A DNA stretch of 64,000 bases, from assembly GCA_963575745.1 (NCBI GenBank), contig CAUYUJ010016703.1, positions 1-64,000 of the forward strand, written 5' to 3'. The first letter of the stretch is position 1. Each line of letters begins with the position of its first letter. This DNA comes from Prorocentrum cordatum (Eukaryota > Sar > Dinophyceae > Prorocentrales > Prorocentraceae). The position numbers were made by a program, and so were the translations under genes. Positions 24,401-35,082 of the stretch are shown here, piece after piece. The notes under the pieces were generated by a model that was given only the letters and a program-made list of their open reading frames with translations, was not told the DNA's origin and made no database searches.

Positions 24401-25680
24401 CGTGGAGGCATGGGCGCACTGGTACTGAAGGTATCCGCCATCGCGGCGACCATGTGCTGTTCAGAGGCCAAGGTCAGCAAGTCGATTGGCGACAAGCCCG
24501 AGGGTCAGGACAAGACGAACGACAGCACCACTGGAGGGAACGTGTCCAACGCGACCTGGACTCTGACTACGGGAACCATCGCATCGGAGGACACGCCTAC
24601 TTGGGGTGTCATGAGTGGTGCCTGCTCGGCCTGTTGTGCGACTGGGGCGCTCTACGAGTGCCAGGTGTGCCGTGTGGGAACGTGCCCGTCTTGCCTTCGA
24701 GGGTTGCAGTGCTCGAGGTGCTATCGCGGCGTGGGTGATCGCGAGACGGGAGTGGGCAACGGCGCGGAGTTCGCGGTGAAGCACCAATCATGGAGGAGAC
24801 TCCGCAATGGCACCGTCGAGCAGAACAAGGCCGGGCTGAGACAAGCAAGCGCAGTGCATCACCGTGGAGTTCGACCAGCATACGTGAAGAAGATGGTTCA
24901 GACACAGCTGAACGACACTATGGTCTCCGCTGCTTCCAGAGGGGCGCGAAGCACAAGGAAAAGGACTCCAGGTACCCTGGTCGAGTACTGCTGCGAGCCG
25001 AACAGCCTCATGCCGGAGCTCTGGCAAGCCCAAGGAGGAGCTGCGCACCGCCTCGGATTTCCCGAGGGCGATCTTCGAGTCCGACGTCGCGCGGCGAAGG
25101 CTGGCGATCTACTCGCAGGCAGCGCGGTCCCGAGCTGGGCGTGCCGACGTTCTCTGGGGCAGTCTGCCCTGCAGTCCTTGGACGGCGCTACAGAATTTCA
25201 TGAAGAAGCGTATCCACTAGGCAGTCGACCGCGCGGAGAGCAGGCACATGATCAAGCTATTTTCCAAGGGGGCGTAGCGCGCGCTGGAGGTTGGCGCGAT
25301 CGTTGCGTTCGAGTGGCCCGTAGACTGCCACGGATGGAGGCAGCCCGAGGTCCAGGAGCTCGAGAGGATCTTGCCATGCGAGTGCCTGTCTGACGGATGC
25401 GCCTACGGCCTCGCGGACGACAGGACTGGCAAGACCATCGATAAGCCCCGGAAGGTGATCACCAACCATCAGCCGCTGCAGAAGTTCTTGAACCGAAGGT
25501 GCTCCCAAGACCATGAGCACCTCCAAGGGCGAGAGTTCAACCGGAGGACGTCCAAGAAGACGGGGCGCTACACCGAGGGGCTGTGCGGGGCCGCGATCAA
25601 GGGCTTCATGAGGGGCGTCGCCGACGTCAACTACGCGCTGGTCACGCTGCTCAACGACGACGAGAATGAAGGCACGGAGA
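24400..25680 (+). pseudogene. Cys-rich segment plus methyltransferase-like domain of copia Pol
   Basis: About 24620-24740 encodes a Cys-rich cluster (CSACC, CQVC, CPSC, CSRC). About 24975-25440 reads, across two frames, LVEYCCEPNSLMPELW, then DFPRAIFESDV, then LWGSLPCSPW (25152-25181), then VAFEWP (about 25305-25322). A hydrophobic start, a later Pro-Cys with nearby Trp, and a short strand ending in Glu resemble the order of motifs I, IV and VI of C5 cytosine methyltransferases. I recall related GSxPCxxW domains in dinoflagellate copia proteins. TAG stops occur in frame at 25218-25220 and 25275-25277. Function is inference: a methyltransferase-like fold, possibly inactive. Confidence 0.45.
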
Positions 25681-26880
25681 AGGAGCCTCAGGGTATGCTG
25701 GCTAGCCTGGAGTCTGAGCAGCGTCTTACTCTCGCGAGGGCTGTGGCTAAGATGCACAGCAACCTGGGGCATCCAGGCGATCGGGCCCTTGCGCGTGCCA
25801 TTCGACTTGCAGGCGGCTCGAAGTATGCAATAGCAGCAGCGCTCGTACATCATTGCCCCACATGCATCAAGCTAGCGGCCCCGCCGTCGACAGCGGCATC
25901 ATCTTTACGAGATCGTTGGAGGGAGTTCGGCGACTGCCTGGCCATAGATACTTTCGAACTGGCCGACGCCCAGGGCGCCGACGTGGTGTTCCTGAACCAG
26001 ATCGACATGGCCTCCAAGTGCCAGATCGTTGTCCCGGTCACCTCCCGCAAGCCGACCGTGATCTGGCAGGCCATGCTCGACTCCTGGCTGATCGCGCTTG
26101 GCGTTCCGAACGTCGCGATGGCGGACGTGGGAGGCGAGTTCGAGCGTGAAGTCAAAGAGGAGCTGGAGACAATGGGCTCGATCGAGGATAGTCGCGAGCG
26201 CACCTTATAGCCCGACGCAGAACGCCATCTGCGAGAGGCATGGCCAGACCTGGCAGGCGCACGCTCGCGCCTTGATCTTGGAGTTTTTCTTCACCTTTAC
26301 GAAGGCAGACCAGGTCAAGTGGCTCACGGCGGCGATCAACTATGCGGTGAACTCTGCAGTGGGCCCGTCGGGGTACTCACCGTCCCAGGGTCCTGGGCCG
26401 GGGTATCGAGCCTCCGTGCCAGCTCCTCAGCCAGCGCAGCAGCCTCAGGTTGCACCAGCGGATGCTAGACGACGACGAGCCGAGATTCAGGCAGCGCGTC
26501 GGACTACTCAGCGCAGCGAAGCGCTCGGTGGCCGCGCTGGAGGCCAACCGCAAGATCAGCGAGGCATTCCTCGCCAAGGGCAGAGCTGCAGCTACGACGC
26601 CAGCGGCTTCAACATACCAGATCGACGACCAGGTGTGCTACTGGAGAGGACTGGGCAAGGCCCGCGCCAAGAACACTGGGCAGCACGCTGGCACGGACCA
26701 GCGGTGGTCGTCGGGCATGGGTCCAACAACCTGTGGCTGGCGCACCGCAACCTCGCCATCAAGGCATCGGCGCGGCATGTCAGAGCCGCGGAGGCGTCGG
26801 AGCTGGTCGACTGGAAAGATGTCTTTGAGCGCGCGGAGGGTACGAGCGGGCCTGCCGCCTCAAGACCATCAAGGTGGTGA
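25680..26880 (+). pseudogene. Copia integrase, split by frameshifts
   Basis: A zinc-binding domain is visible as HSNLGH followed by HHCPTC (about 25756-25866). The catalytic core has Asp at 25947-25949 (LAIDTF), Asp at 26124-26126 (ADVGGEF) and, after a frameshift near 26190, Glu at 26233-26235 (ICERHG), with about 35 residues between the last two as in D,D-35-E integrases. SGYSPSQ near 26370 then changes frame to VLGRGIEPP, and the C-terminal part (WHGPAVVV, LWLAHRN, HVRAAEASEL) follows in two frames to about 26860. All three catalytic residues are present. Integrase would insert the cDNA with short target duplications. At least three frame breaks. Confidence 0.85.
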
Positions 26881-27769
26881 CCGTCCGGGCCGGGCGGCCA
26901 GGCCCCGATGGAGCTCGACGACGAGACGCCGCTTGTCGCCGACCGACCTCCTACCGACGGGCCGCGCTTACTTGGACATGACAATCGATGAGCACGCTCG
27001 CGCGCCCGTGGGCGTGGGGCGGCATTCCGCCGCTCGAGGGCCTCAGGGCGTTGAGGATGTTCCCTGCGTTCCGCCTGCCAGCAGCAGACGTCGTCTGGAT
27101 ATTAACTGGGAAGAGAAGCTGGCAGGAGGAGATCGTGCACCATGCCCGCAGCTCATGTTGGAAGGACCCATGTACTCCCAAGAGCACCCTGAGCAAGTAC
27201 CTACGCTTCCTGAGCGGTCTACAGGACTGCCTGGACATCCCGAGGAGGAGACGCCTCCTCCAGCGCCTGAGGAATCCCGAGACGCCCCGCCTCCTCCTCA
27301 TGATCCAGATCCTCCTCTTCCCTATCATCACGAGAATGAGGAGGCGCCGCAGTTGCAGAATATGGATGACCCTGTGTTTCAAGAATATCTCTGCGAGGAC
27401 GAATAAGTGCCGTATCAAGAGTTTGAGTATCGCGACCCCGAGGAGTTGGAGAAGTACGCCGGTGAAGCCGACGAGTTTTACGACGTTGGGGGGGCCTACC
27501 ACGGCCCGAAGGGGCTCAGGATCAAGGAGGGGCGGCGTCGAGCTCGGGACCCACACCATGCGCTACGCCATTCCAGCCAGTACGCACGGCCCCGAGACGT
27601 ACATGCGATCACCTCGACGACGTTCCGATCTCTATCAAGAGGACCTTGGTGCAGCGCCGAAGGCAGAGCGATGTGAAGTGCGAGAACAGGCCTTCGAGAG
27701 GGCAGCCGGGACAGCCAGAAGAGAAACAAGCACGGCATGCACTGGTCCTTCAGGTCGAGGGAGTTCGAG
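26881..27769 (+). pseudogene. Linker between integrase and RT of copia Pol
   Basis: Acidic/Pro-rich low-complexity coding sequence in changing frames, with PPPAPEESRDAPPPPHDPDP near 27255-27315 and EFEYRDPEELEKYAGEADEF near 27415-27475. This fits the disordered linker copia elements carry between integrase and RT. No domain recognised. Confidence 0.5.
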
Positions 27770-28786
27770 GATGTTATTTGACCAAGACTGCGAGGTCCAA
27801 GGAGGTCAACTTGGACGCCGTCTCAGGCGAAACTATCAGGGAGCTCATGGCATCCACGGAAGACGAGTGGGAGAAGTGGACGGCGTTCGGAGCTGCGCGA
27901 AGATTCCCGGACCACGAGCTCAAGCAGTATCTCGCCAGCGGCGCCAAGGTCGTGGGCGCGCGCTGGGTGGCCACGCTGAAGCAGACCAAGACGTCAAAGT
28001 ACAAATCTCGCCTGGTCGTTCCACCTGCATCGGGAGCGATGCCCCCGCAGGTTCAGTGGACGCTCTGATGGTCACCCTCGGGTTCATGGCGCAGAAGGGT
28101 CGGGCAGGGTGCTCCCGCGACGCGAAGTCGGCCTACCCCCAGGCAGAGGGCATCGACATATTGCTACTCATCAGGATGCCCAAGAGGCGACCCGCGGACC
28201 CGGGCAAGGTGTTCTACGCGCAGGGCTCTGTCTACGGTGTCAAGGACGCGGGGCGCGCCTGGTATGAGCATCTGAAGGTCTACCCCGAAAGGGAGTGTGT
28301 GTACATATATATGTCCAAGCTGGAGCGCGGGGTCCACATGTATCACTACGACGGGGAGCTCCAGATGGTAATGCACAGCCACGTTGACGACGACTTGCAG
28401 GTTGCCAGGAAGGCCGCGAGCCCCACGGTCGACAAGCTACTGGGGGAGATGGCTGAGTTTCTACATCTGGAGAGACGCGACGGGGAGTTTAAGTACTGCG
28501 GAGTACGCATCAGGCACGGCGAGGCAGGGATCTAGGTTACGCAGGCTAAGGCAGTCAAGGCCGTGGAGTATATCCCAATCGCCCCGGACAGGAAGGGGGT
28601 TCCTGACGGACAAGTGACCGTGGAGGAGCTGAGCGTGTTTCGCAGCACGAACGGGCAACTACAGTGGCTGGCACATCGCTCGCGGCCCGACATAGCTTTT
28701 GAGCAGAACAGGCTTGCGCAGAGGACGTCAGGGCTGAAGGTCCAGGATCTCATCGAAGTCAACAAGCTAGTAGACTACGTCTAACG
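27770..28786 (+). pseudogene. Copia reverse transcriptase
   Basis: 27830-28020 reads ELMASTEDEWEKWTAF and KVVGARWVATLKQ followed by YKSRLVV, the N-terminal RT block of copia. After a frame change near 28030, SRDAKSAYPQAEGIDILLLI is motif A, VYGVKDAGRAWYEHL is the conserved block after motif B, and HVDDDL (about 28380-28397) is motif C with both catalytic Asp codons intact. KYCGVRIRH leads to an in-frame TAG at 28533-28535, after which the same frame continues (SVFRSTNGQLQWLAHRSRPD) to a stop near 28784. RT copies element RNA into cDNA. One frameshift and one nonsense codon break it. Confidence 0.9.
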
Positions 28787-29340
28787 AACGTCGAGTACGG
28801 CCTGCACTTCCGCAGGGGCGTCGTGGACATCAGCACGGCGTGCGTCCTGGCCTGCGGCGATTCTTCGTGCGCGAGCATGCCGGGTGAGAAAAGCCAGGCT
28901 GGAGCAGTGCTGTGCCTCGCCAGCGCTCCTCGAGAAGTTGTGGGCGGACGGTTTGACCTGCCGGTGCCCTTGGTCTGGGCAAATTTCCGAGTCAAGCGAG
29001 TTGTGAGATCCACGTTAGCTGCGGTGGCATGCAGCATCAGCGAGGCTATTGAATGTGGCCAGTTTCTACGACAGTTTCTTCAGCAGTTGTATATGCCAGC
29101 CAGCGCCGAGCTCAAGGATGTTGAGAGGCTGTGTACATCGAGGCCGATTCTGGCTGTGGCGGACAGCGACAATCTGAAGGCCACTGTGAATAAGGATAGT
29201 GGTTCAATTGCGGACAAAATCTACGCGTTGTTGTTTCCATGCTTCGGGAGAGTGTTGAGGCACCAGAGAGTGCTGCACTGATTTGGACGAGGACTGGAGC
29301 AATGGTAGCTGACGGCCTGACTAAGAGTTTGGAGTGCATT
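28787..29340 (+). pseudogene. Copia RNase H
   Basis: Read in a new frame from about 28790: VLACGDSSCAS, then SQAGAVLCLAS, VKRVVRSTLAAVACSISEA and LAVADSDNLKATVNKD, matching the copia RNase H pattern, with acidic residues in GDSS, near SEA and in ADSDN. The last block, TGAMVADGLTKSLE, is in another frame after about 29240. RNase H removes the RNA strand during cDNA synthesis. Confidence 0.85.
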
Positions 29341-29461
29341 GTGATTTTGATTGCCTTGTTTGCTTCCAGGAAGTTCGAGATTCCACCTCCGCAGAGGAAG
29401 CGACAGGCCGTGAAGCCAACAACAGTCCTGATTTCATCGGCAAAACGGTCGATTACGAGGG

Positions 29462-29555
29462 GATCGGGTACCACGCTGAGGAGATCAACCGCGAGTGGAT
29501 CGGGTACCGCGTGCGGCGGATCAACCGCGAGTGGATCAGGTGCCGCACTGGGGGC
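29462..29555 (+). repeat. 36-bp tandem repeat, 2.5 units, after copia Pol
   Basis: GATCGGGTACC or a variant starts at 29462, 29498 and 29534. In frame it encodes repeats ending INREWI. Confidence 0.8.
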
Positions 29556-29639
29556 GACATCAAGGGTGACGGACCCGACGGTGAGCAGGACGAGTTCAAG
29601 CCTCGGACTCCGCACTGCCACGTTGATATCATCCATGGC

Positions 29640-30342
29640 CGCGGCAAGGGCAACATCTACTGTGCCACCTGCTGGGGAATATGACAATACAGTGATCTAC
29701 ATTCTGCTGGCCATCCTGTTCGTGGTGACTATGGTCGTGATATACCTCAGAGCCTCGATCCGACAGTCCCAGGAGATCGGGAAAAATGCCGCGGCTGATT
29801 CGCGCGGGCGATGACCGCGCTCGAGGCTCGACTCCGACGACGGCGACAGGCACCGTTACGAGAAAGAGGACACTCGATAAGGTTGAGAGTGAGGAGCCCG
29901 AGCCCATGGATATCGAGAGCGACAGTGCCATTTTCGGAGAGGAACCAGTGCAGCTCGGGAGGCAGAGGACGGCCAAGACGGTAATGACGATTGACGATGA
30001 AACTGTACGTGACCCAAGGAGTCGCCCGGCCAGAAGGTGGATATCAAGACGGTGCCGCAGGATTGTGACGTCGTGGGAATCAAGACGAAGCTGCTGAAGG
30101 CCGGTCTCGAGGACATTCCCGTGGTGATCAAGGTGTCCGAACGCGTGGTGAGGCACTATAGTCCCGAGGACAGGCAGATCACTAAGGCTGAGGCGAACAA
30201 GATGGCCAGTGACATTGGCTACTACGTGGACCCCGAGTCCATTGACGGACGGTTGAGGATGCGAGGAGCGTTCCGCAGCGTGGAGAAGGCGAAGGCCACG
30301 ATGGCAGCCTCGGTGAATGGAGTTTCTTCTTTTCATATTTGA
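29640..30342 (+). other. Extra coding-like region between Pol and the 3' LTR
   Basis: About 29690-29760 can encode a hydrophobic segment (VIYILLAILFVVTMVVIYL), a possible transmembrane helix. 30037-30342 keeps an open frame of about 100 codons with mixed composition (VVIKVSERVVRHY, ITKAEANKMASDIGYYVD) and no canonical ATG near its start. Neither matches a domain I know. A membrane segment after Pol could be an envelope-like third gene or coincidence. Confidence 0.35.
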
Positions 30343-30460
30343 GTGCGCTCCCGGCGAGCGGTTCGATATCATGAAGCCACTCCATATTTCCACGTTGTGT
30401 CGAGCGACGCAGTCGTTGATCGCTGGTTTTTACCCCTTCGAGCTCCAGGTGGCATCTGGC

Positions 30461-30472
30461 AGGAAGGAGGAG
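30461..30472 (+). other. Polypurine tract of the copia element
   Basis: AGGAAGGAGGAG lies one base upstream of the 3' LTR start (TGACGG at 30474), the position expected for the plus-strand primer of an LTR retrotransposon. Confidence 0.8.
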
Positions 30473-30473
30473 C

Positions 30474-30836
30474 TGACGGAGTGCCTGCGTTCCTACCATC
30501 GCCCATCGCCCGACGCGTACGTCTTCTCCTGAGATCCTGAGACTTCCTGAGGTGTTGGCCGAGGGGCCTACGTATCATTTTGCCAGCCCACCAGGGGCTG
30601 CCTCTTTTTCTATTGGCCCGCCAGGGGCCATGTGACCAGGCCCGGCCGGGGCCTATGTACTTGAGGACGTCTAGAGAGCCTTCTGGCGGTCCACTGCCCG
30701 CCGCCGCCGTTTGGCTCTGCGGGCCCCGCAGGGCCCTTGACCAATTTGCGGTCTTCCGCCCCGCGGGCGGCTGATGAGAGCTCTGGTGCTGCGCGCTGGA
30801 AAGAGGAAAGCATCCTGGTCGCTTTGCGACTCCGCC
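30474..30836 (+). repeat. 3' LTR of the copia element
   Basis: 363 bp, aligned end to end with 21629-22395 apart from the (GA)n array. It begins TGACGGAGTGC and ends GCGACTCCGCC, then a C-run. It should hold promoter and polyadenylation signals, but I recognise none. Confidence 0.9.
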
Positions 30837-32072
30837 CCCCCCCAAGAGGCCCAAATGGGGCCAGCACCTGGGTCAAACTGGTGATTTTGACTTCCTCGCC
30901 GAGACCGTTTTGGACGCTCTGACACCTCGCGACCAGCCCCGTGCAGGTCCAGGGGAGGGTGGGGGGAAGGGTAGCCCCTCCCCGAAGGGGAAGAGGGGTA
31001 GATGAAATACACAACACCTTGGACCACCTACGCCCTACAGGGCTGGTGGGATTCAGGTCAAAACGAACCCCAGGAGAGGTTCAGGGCGGGCCCGGGTCTA
31101 TTCGTCGGAGATCGAGCGCTGAGGTGTTCGTCGCGAGCGGCGAACATATCCGTGTCCGCTCTCTACCGGTCTGGACTCCAGGGCGCGATTCCCGCGGGTA
31201 TGCTGTCGCGCGTAGGCGTTCCGCGCGGGGCTCTCGCGAAAACGCGCTCCATGTCCGCGGGATCGCGGCCCGGGGGTTTGGCCCGCGAGGCCGCGGACAT
31301 GATTTGTCTTTCGCACACGAGGTCAGCGACGGGCGTCGCCTCCGTGCCTGATCGGCGCGTCCCGTCGCCAAATCCAGGTGGCACTGGGTCTCTTCGGGGG
31401 CGTGAGAGCCGCGCCACCCCGGAGGCACCGCCCTGCCGCGCCCACCGTCGAGGAGGCGCAGGCGAGGACAGATTGGGTTTCAGGTGTGGTGGATCGGTCC
31501 CTTTCCCCACTCCACTCTGCGGCCTGGCGGGCGCATGCTCTGTGGCCTTAGGGCCCTCGTGCTCCTTTCGCGTCTCTCAGCCTTGCCTTTTCAGCTGCGC
31601 CCGCCAGGCTTACTTGGCTGCTCTCGGCAAAGTCGGCTTGCTCTATTTTTGCTTTCTTTTTGTTTTGTTTTTTGGGCACACCCAGAACGCAACCATCGAA
31701 GGAGAGGAGGAGTCGGGAGGGCTTCTCCAAGGAGCTCCCCCGTCCTTCCAGAAGGCTGCGCACCCCACGCCACCCCCGGTGCGCGCACTGCCGAGCCCCC
31801 CTGGGCCTCCGACGTTCGCCTGGAGGGTTTCTCCGAAGGGCTTAGGCGACCCGTCCTCCTCCTCCTCCTCCTTTTCCTCCTCCTCCTTCCTCCTCCTTCT
31901 CCTCCCCTCCTCCTTCTCCTCCCTCTCCAACGTCAAGTGTGGACGGATCGGAGAAGATCCCGTCGTAGCCACGGCGGCCCTCGGTGGCGTTCTCGCCCCA
32001 CTCGGGCCTCGCCTGGGGCTCGCCGCCACGGCTGGAGCTGCGCCGGACAACGCGCCAGGATGCGTTCCAGGA
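30837..32072. other. Non-coding region right of the copia element
   Basis: GC-rich with no supported gene. CATGTCCGCGG and CCGCGGACATG form an inverted repeat spanning about 31249-31301. A 45-bp block starting GGAGGGTTTCTCCGAAGG at 31822 runs into a (TCC)n tract (about 31852-31925) and is repeated at 34376. Confidence 0.5.
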
Positions 32073-32240
32073 GTAAGTCGGACATGTCCCTCTACAGGAG
32101 AAATGTTCAAATATAGTTTTTTTGTTTACTTGGTTTATTTTTGAGGATGGCTCTTGGTTATTTTTGCGTGATTTGGTTTTTGTTGACCATTCTTTGTGGC
32201 TCCTCCAAAACCCGCCTGTAGGAGGACATGCCCGACGGAA
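32073..32240. mobile_element. TIR element A of the TTARGTCGGGC family
   Basis: The left end reads GTAAGTCGGACATGTCCC then TCTACAGGAG. The right end is the inverted counterpart, CCTGTAGGAGGACATGCCCG. Flanking octamers TTCCAGGA (32065-32072) and CCCCAGGA (32241-32248) match at 6 of 8 positions, like a decayed 8-bp target duplication. The interior is AT-rich with T-runs and no coding. It is a miniature inverted-repeat element. Confidence 0.7.
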
Positions 32241-32382
32241 CCCCAGGACCCAGGAGGGGTCCAGGGGCAGGTCTCGAGCGCCGCCCCGCCGTCCGCGCTG
32301 TCCCGCCTCCGAGGCGCCGCCCCGCCGCGCCCTCCCCCGAGGCGGGGATTTTATACATAATCACCGCCTGGAGGATCTTTTG

Positions 32383-32581
32383 GTAGGTGGATCTCTCAAG
32401 CTCTCCGCTTCCTCTGGCGGTTTGCGTTGCGAGCAGGGTCTTTGCTGTGTTCCTGCTCGTTAACATGTGTCACGTGTGCGGAGCTACACTGTCAATGCCG
32501 CGCTTTCTTGTTGCTTTGCTGTGTTCCTACTCGCAACGCGCACCGCCAGAGGCGGCGGAGAGCTTGAGAGATCCACCTACC
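32383..32581. repeat. Fold-back repeat with 52-bp arms
   Basis: Arm 32383-32434 and arm 32530-32581 are inverted copies, about 48 of 52 positions identical, with a loop of about 95 bp. Flanking and interior blocks are also duplicated directly: CTTTGCTGTGTTCCT at 32441 and 32515, and GAGGCGGGGATTTATACA-type sequence near 32340 and 32610, each followed by ACCGCCTGGAGGATC. This suggests repeated fold-back-mediated duplication. Confidence 0.8.
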
Positions 32582-32854
32582 GCATGTGCGAAACCTCCGA
32601 GGCGGGGATTTATACACAACCACCGCCTGGAGGATCGATTTTCGGAGACCTCGGCAGGCGGTGGACATGGATGTATTTGGGCCCCTAGGGGCCAGCATGT
32701 ATCCACATCCGCCGCCCGCTGGGGCACCAGGCCGTCGGTTCCCAGGCGGTGGATACGGATACATCCCCGCCTCGCGCCTCCCCCTCGCGGGAGTGCAGAC
32801 CTGGACTGGGGCGCGCGGGTCAGCGGCGGGTCCCGTTTCCGTGCAGATCAGGGG

Positions 32855-33040
32855 CAACAGAAACAACATCAACGTCAACTTTTGGAGTTCCGCGCGGATC
32901 TCTTGGATCGGCGCTCGCGCCCCCTCCCCCGCTGGCGCCACCGCTGGCGCACTCTGGGCGCCAGGGAGGGGTTTCCAGCGCCGATCAAGTATATCTGCGC
33001 GGAGCTTCGAACGTTCACTTTAATGCAGTTCTCTCTCTCT
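32855..33040. repeat. Degenerate fold-back repeat
   Basis: The left arm (about 32863-32927, with GCGCGGATCTCTTGGATC) pairs imperfectly with the right arm (about 32963-33036, with GATCAAGTATATCTGCGCGG). It is followed by a CT-rich tract at 33032-33058. Confidence 0.6.
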
Positions 33041-33096
33041 CTCTCTCCGTCTCTCTCTTTGTCCATTTAAAATGATACCGGAGAAAAAACCAATCA

Positions 33097-33231
33097 GGGC
33101 TGTAGGGCTAGGGGGCTATATGGCTATAGGGCTATTGAGCTATAGGGCTATGGAGCTATAGGGCTATAGAGTTGTAGGGCTATAGGGCTATTGGGCTATA
33201 GGGCTATAGGGCTATAGGGCTCAGGGCTATA
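33097..33231. repeat. GGGCTATA(G) 8-9 nt tandem repeat
   Basis: About 15 units of GGGCTATA or GGGCTATAG with small variants. It passes directly into the next array with a shared GGGC start. Confidence 0.9.
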
Positions 33232-33386
33232 GGGCACCCCGGGGCACCCAGGGGCACCCCCGGGCACCCCCGGGCACGCCCGGGCACCTGGGCACCCGGG
33301 CACCCGGGCACCCGGGCACCCCCGGGCACCCCCCGGGCATCCGGTCCCGGGCACCCCCGGGCACCCGGGCACCCGGGCGTGCAGCG
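33232..33386. repeat. GGGCACCCC 8-10 nt tandem repeat
   Basis: About 16 units of GGGCACCC(CC), each a near-palindrome able to pair with its neighbours. It abuts the GGGCTATAG array. Confidence 0.9.
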
Positions 33387-33619
33387 AAAATCGGCGACAA
33401 ACCTAACTTAACCATATGAGTCCGCTAGGACCCCTACAGAGGCAAGCTCTGATTGGGGAATAACGAAGACATGTATTCAGGCGCGTGGATCAGCGACGTG
33501 TCCCGTCTTCGCGCGGAGTCGGCGCGCCCTGCCGCCAAAGCAGGCGGCACTCGCCTCGTGCTTCGGGGTGCCTCCCCGATCCGCAGATCTGGCGCCCACC
33601 TCCGCCTCCTCTTCCTGAC

Positions 33620-33722
33620 CCTTGCGCCTCCTCGATCCTCGATCTTCGGTCGTCGATCCTCCTCGATCTTGATCTTCGATCCTCGATCCTCCTCGATCCT
33701 CGATCCTCCTCCTCGATCGATT
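33620..33722. repeat. CTCGATC tandem repeat
   Basis: Short CCTCGATC/TTCGATC units. The flanks ATCTGGCGCCCACCTCC are directly duplicated at about 33586 and 33736. Confidence 0.8.
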
Positions 33723-34407
33723 CTTCCTGTCCCGGATCTGGCGCCCACCTCCACCTCCGCCTCCTCCAGTTCCTGCTCCCCGCAGCGACTGCATGATCCC
33801 TCTTGTCCTTAGCCGCAGAGCGCGCCACAAGAGCAGCCCACGACCGCGCTGTCGCTGTTGGGCAGAGGATGCGCGCGTTGGCGCATGCCCCTCTCGACTC
33901 GGGGTCGCCGTGGCCCAGCACTGCTACAGCGAGGCGAGGGGCGGGCGCGCCGATAGTTTTCCCTCAGCGGTTCCCTGTCCGAACGTGGCGAGGGATAAGG
34001 AGCAGTGGTCGAGCTGGCCAGGCGCTCCGTCACTCGTGCTGCTGTTTAGTGAGCCGCTCCGCATGACCATCAATTCTGTGTTGGATATGTAGGAGCCTGC
34101 GGCAAACTCCGCCGCCGTGCCACGGGCCAAGAGTGGGCGTTTACTGGACGTCACTGGTGACCGGCTTTTCATCCGAAGTCGTGTTCTGACGGTCCTGGGC
34201 GCTGGTACAGGCCCCCAGAGGCCGAACACTGGCACACGCCGCCCGTCGTGTTCTCTCCACGACGTGAGGAGGTGGGTCTTATCACGAGGGAGGCACTTCC
34301 GCCCTCTGTCTTGGAATACTGATGGAATCCCCACAAGGCATTTCCAAGGGGTTCTGGAGTAGATGGGGTCGGAGGTGGAGGGTTTCTCCGAAGGACTTAG
34401 GCGACCC
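33723..34407. other. Sequence without a recognised gene
   Basis: Moderately GC-rich with short open frames on both strands and no motif. A second copy of the GGAGGGTTTCTCCGAAGG block lies at 34376-34418 and leads into (TCC)n. Confidence 0.4.
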
Positions 34408-34576
34408 GTCCTCCTCCTCCTCCTCCTCCTCCTCCGCCTCCTCCTCCTCCGCCTGCTCCTCCGCCTCCTCGTCCGCCTCCTCCCTCTTCCTCCTCCTCCT
34501 CCTCCTCCTCCTCCGCCTCCTCCTCCTCCTCCTCCTCCTCCTCCCTCCTCCTCCTCCCCCTCCTCGCCCTCCCCTC
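34408..34576. repeat. (TCC)n array
   Basis: About 170 bp of TCC with occasional GCC, directly after the conserved block at 34376-34418. Confidence 0.9.
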
Positions 34577-34755
34577 CTCGGGTCGCCTACGGCCCCGGGG
34601 GAAGCCGTCCAGCTCGACGTGGAGGCCGAAGCTGTCCACGCCGTTACATCACCGGTGCGTCGCCGATGCGCCGACGAGGACCCCCTCTAGGAGGCCTCTA
34701 AGGTTCAGCCACGTGCAGAGGGTCAGTATCGTTTAACCGACCCCCACCCCCATCC
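34577..34755. other. Spacer with first copy of GTCAGTATCGTTTAACCGAC
   Basis: No gene seen. At 34720 it carries a copy of the end sequence of the fold-back at 35083-35240, directly followed by CCCCCA and then (TCC)n. Confidence 0.4.
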
Positions 34756-34945
34756 TCCTTCTCCTCCTCCTCCTCCTCCTCCTCCTCCTCAGCTCCTCCT
34801 CCTCCTCCTCCCTCCCGTCTCCTCCTCCTCCTCCTCCGCCTCCTCCTCCTCCTCCTCCTCCTCCTCCTCCTCCTCCTCCCCTCCTCCCCCTCCCGCCCCC
34901 TCCTCCCCCTCCTCCTCCTCCTCCTCCTGCTCCTCGGCCGCCTGC
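34756..34945. repeat. (TCC)n array
   Basis: About 190 bp of TCC with interruptions, followed by a GC-rich spacer to 35082 with no recognised gene. Confidence 0.9.
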
Positions 34946-35082
34946 CCTCGGCCGCCACGCCGCGGCTGGCGCCCGCGCGCTCGGCGCCGGCGCTCGCGCC
35001 CGCGGCCGAGCTGGCTCCCAGCTGGCGGCGACGGCGGCTGGCCCGCCTCGGGCTCCTGCCACCCTCTGCCGGCCCGCTGCTG

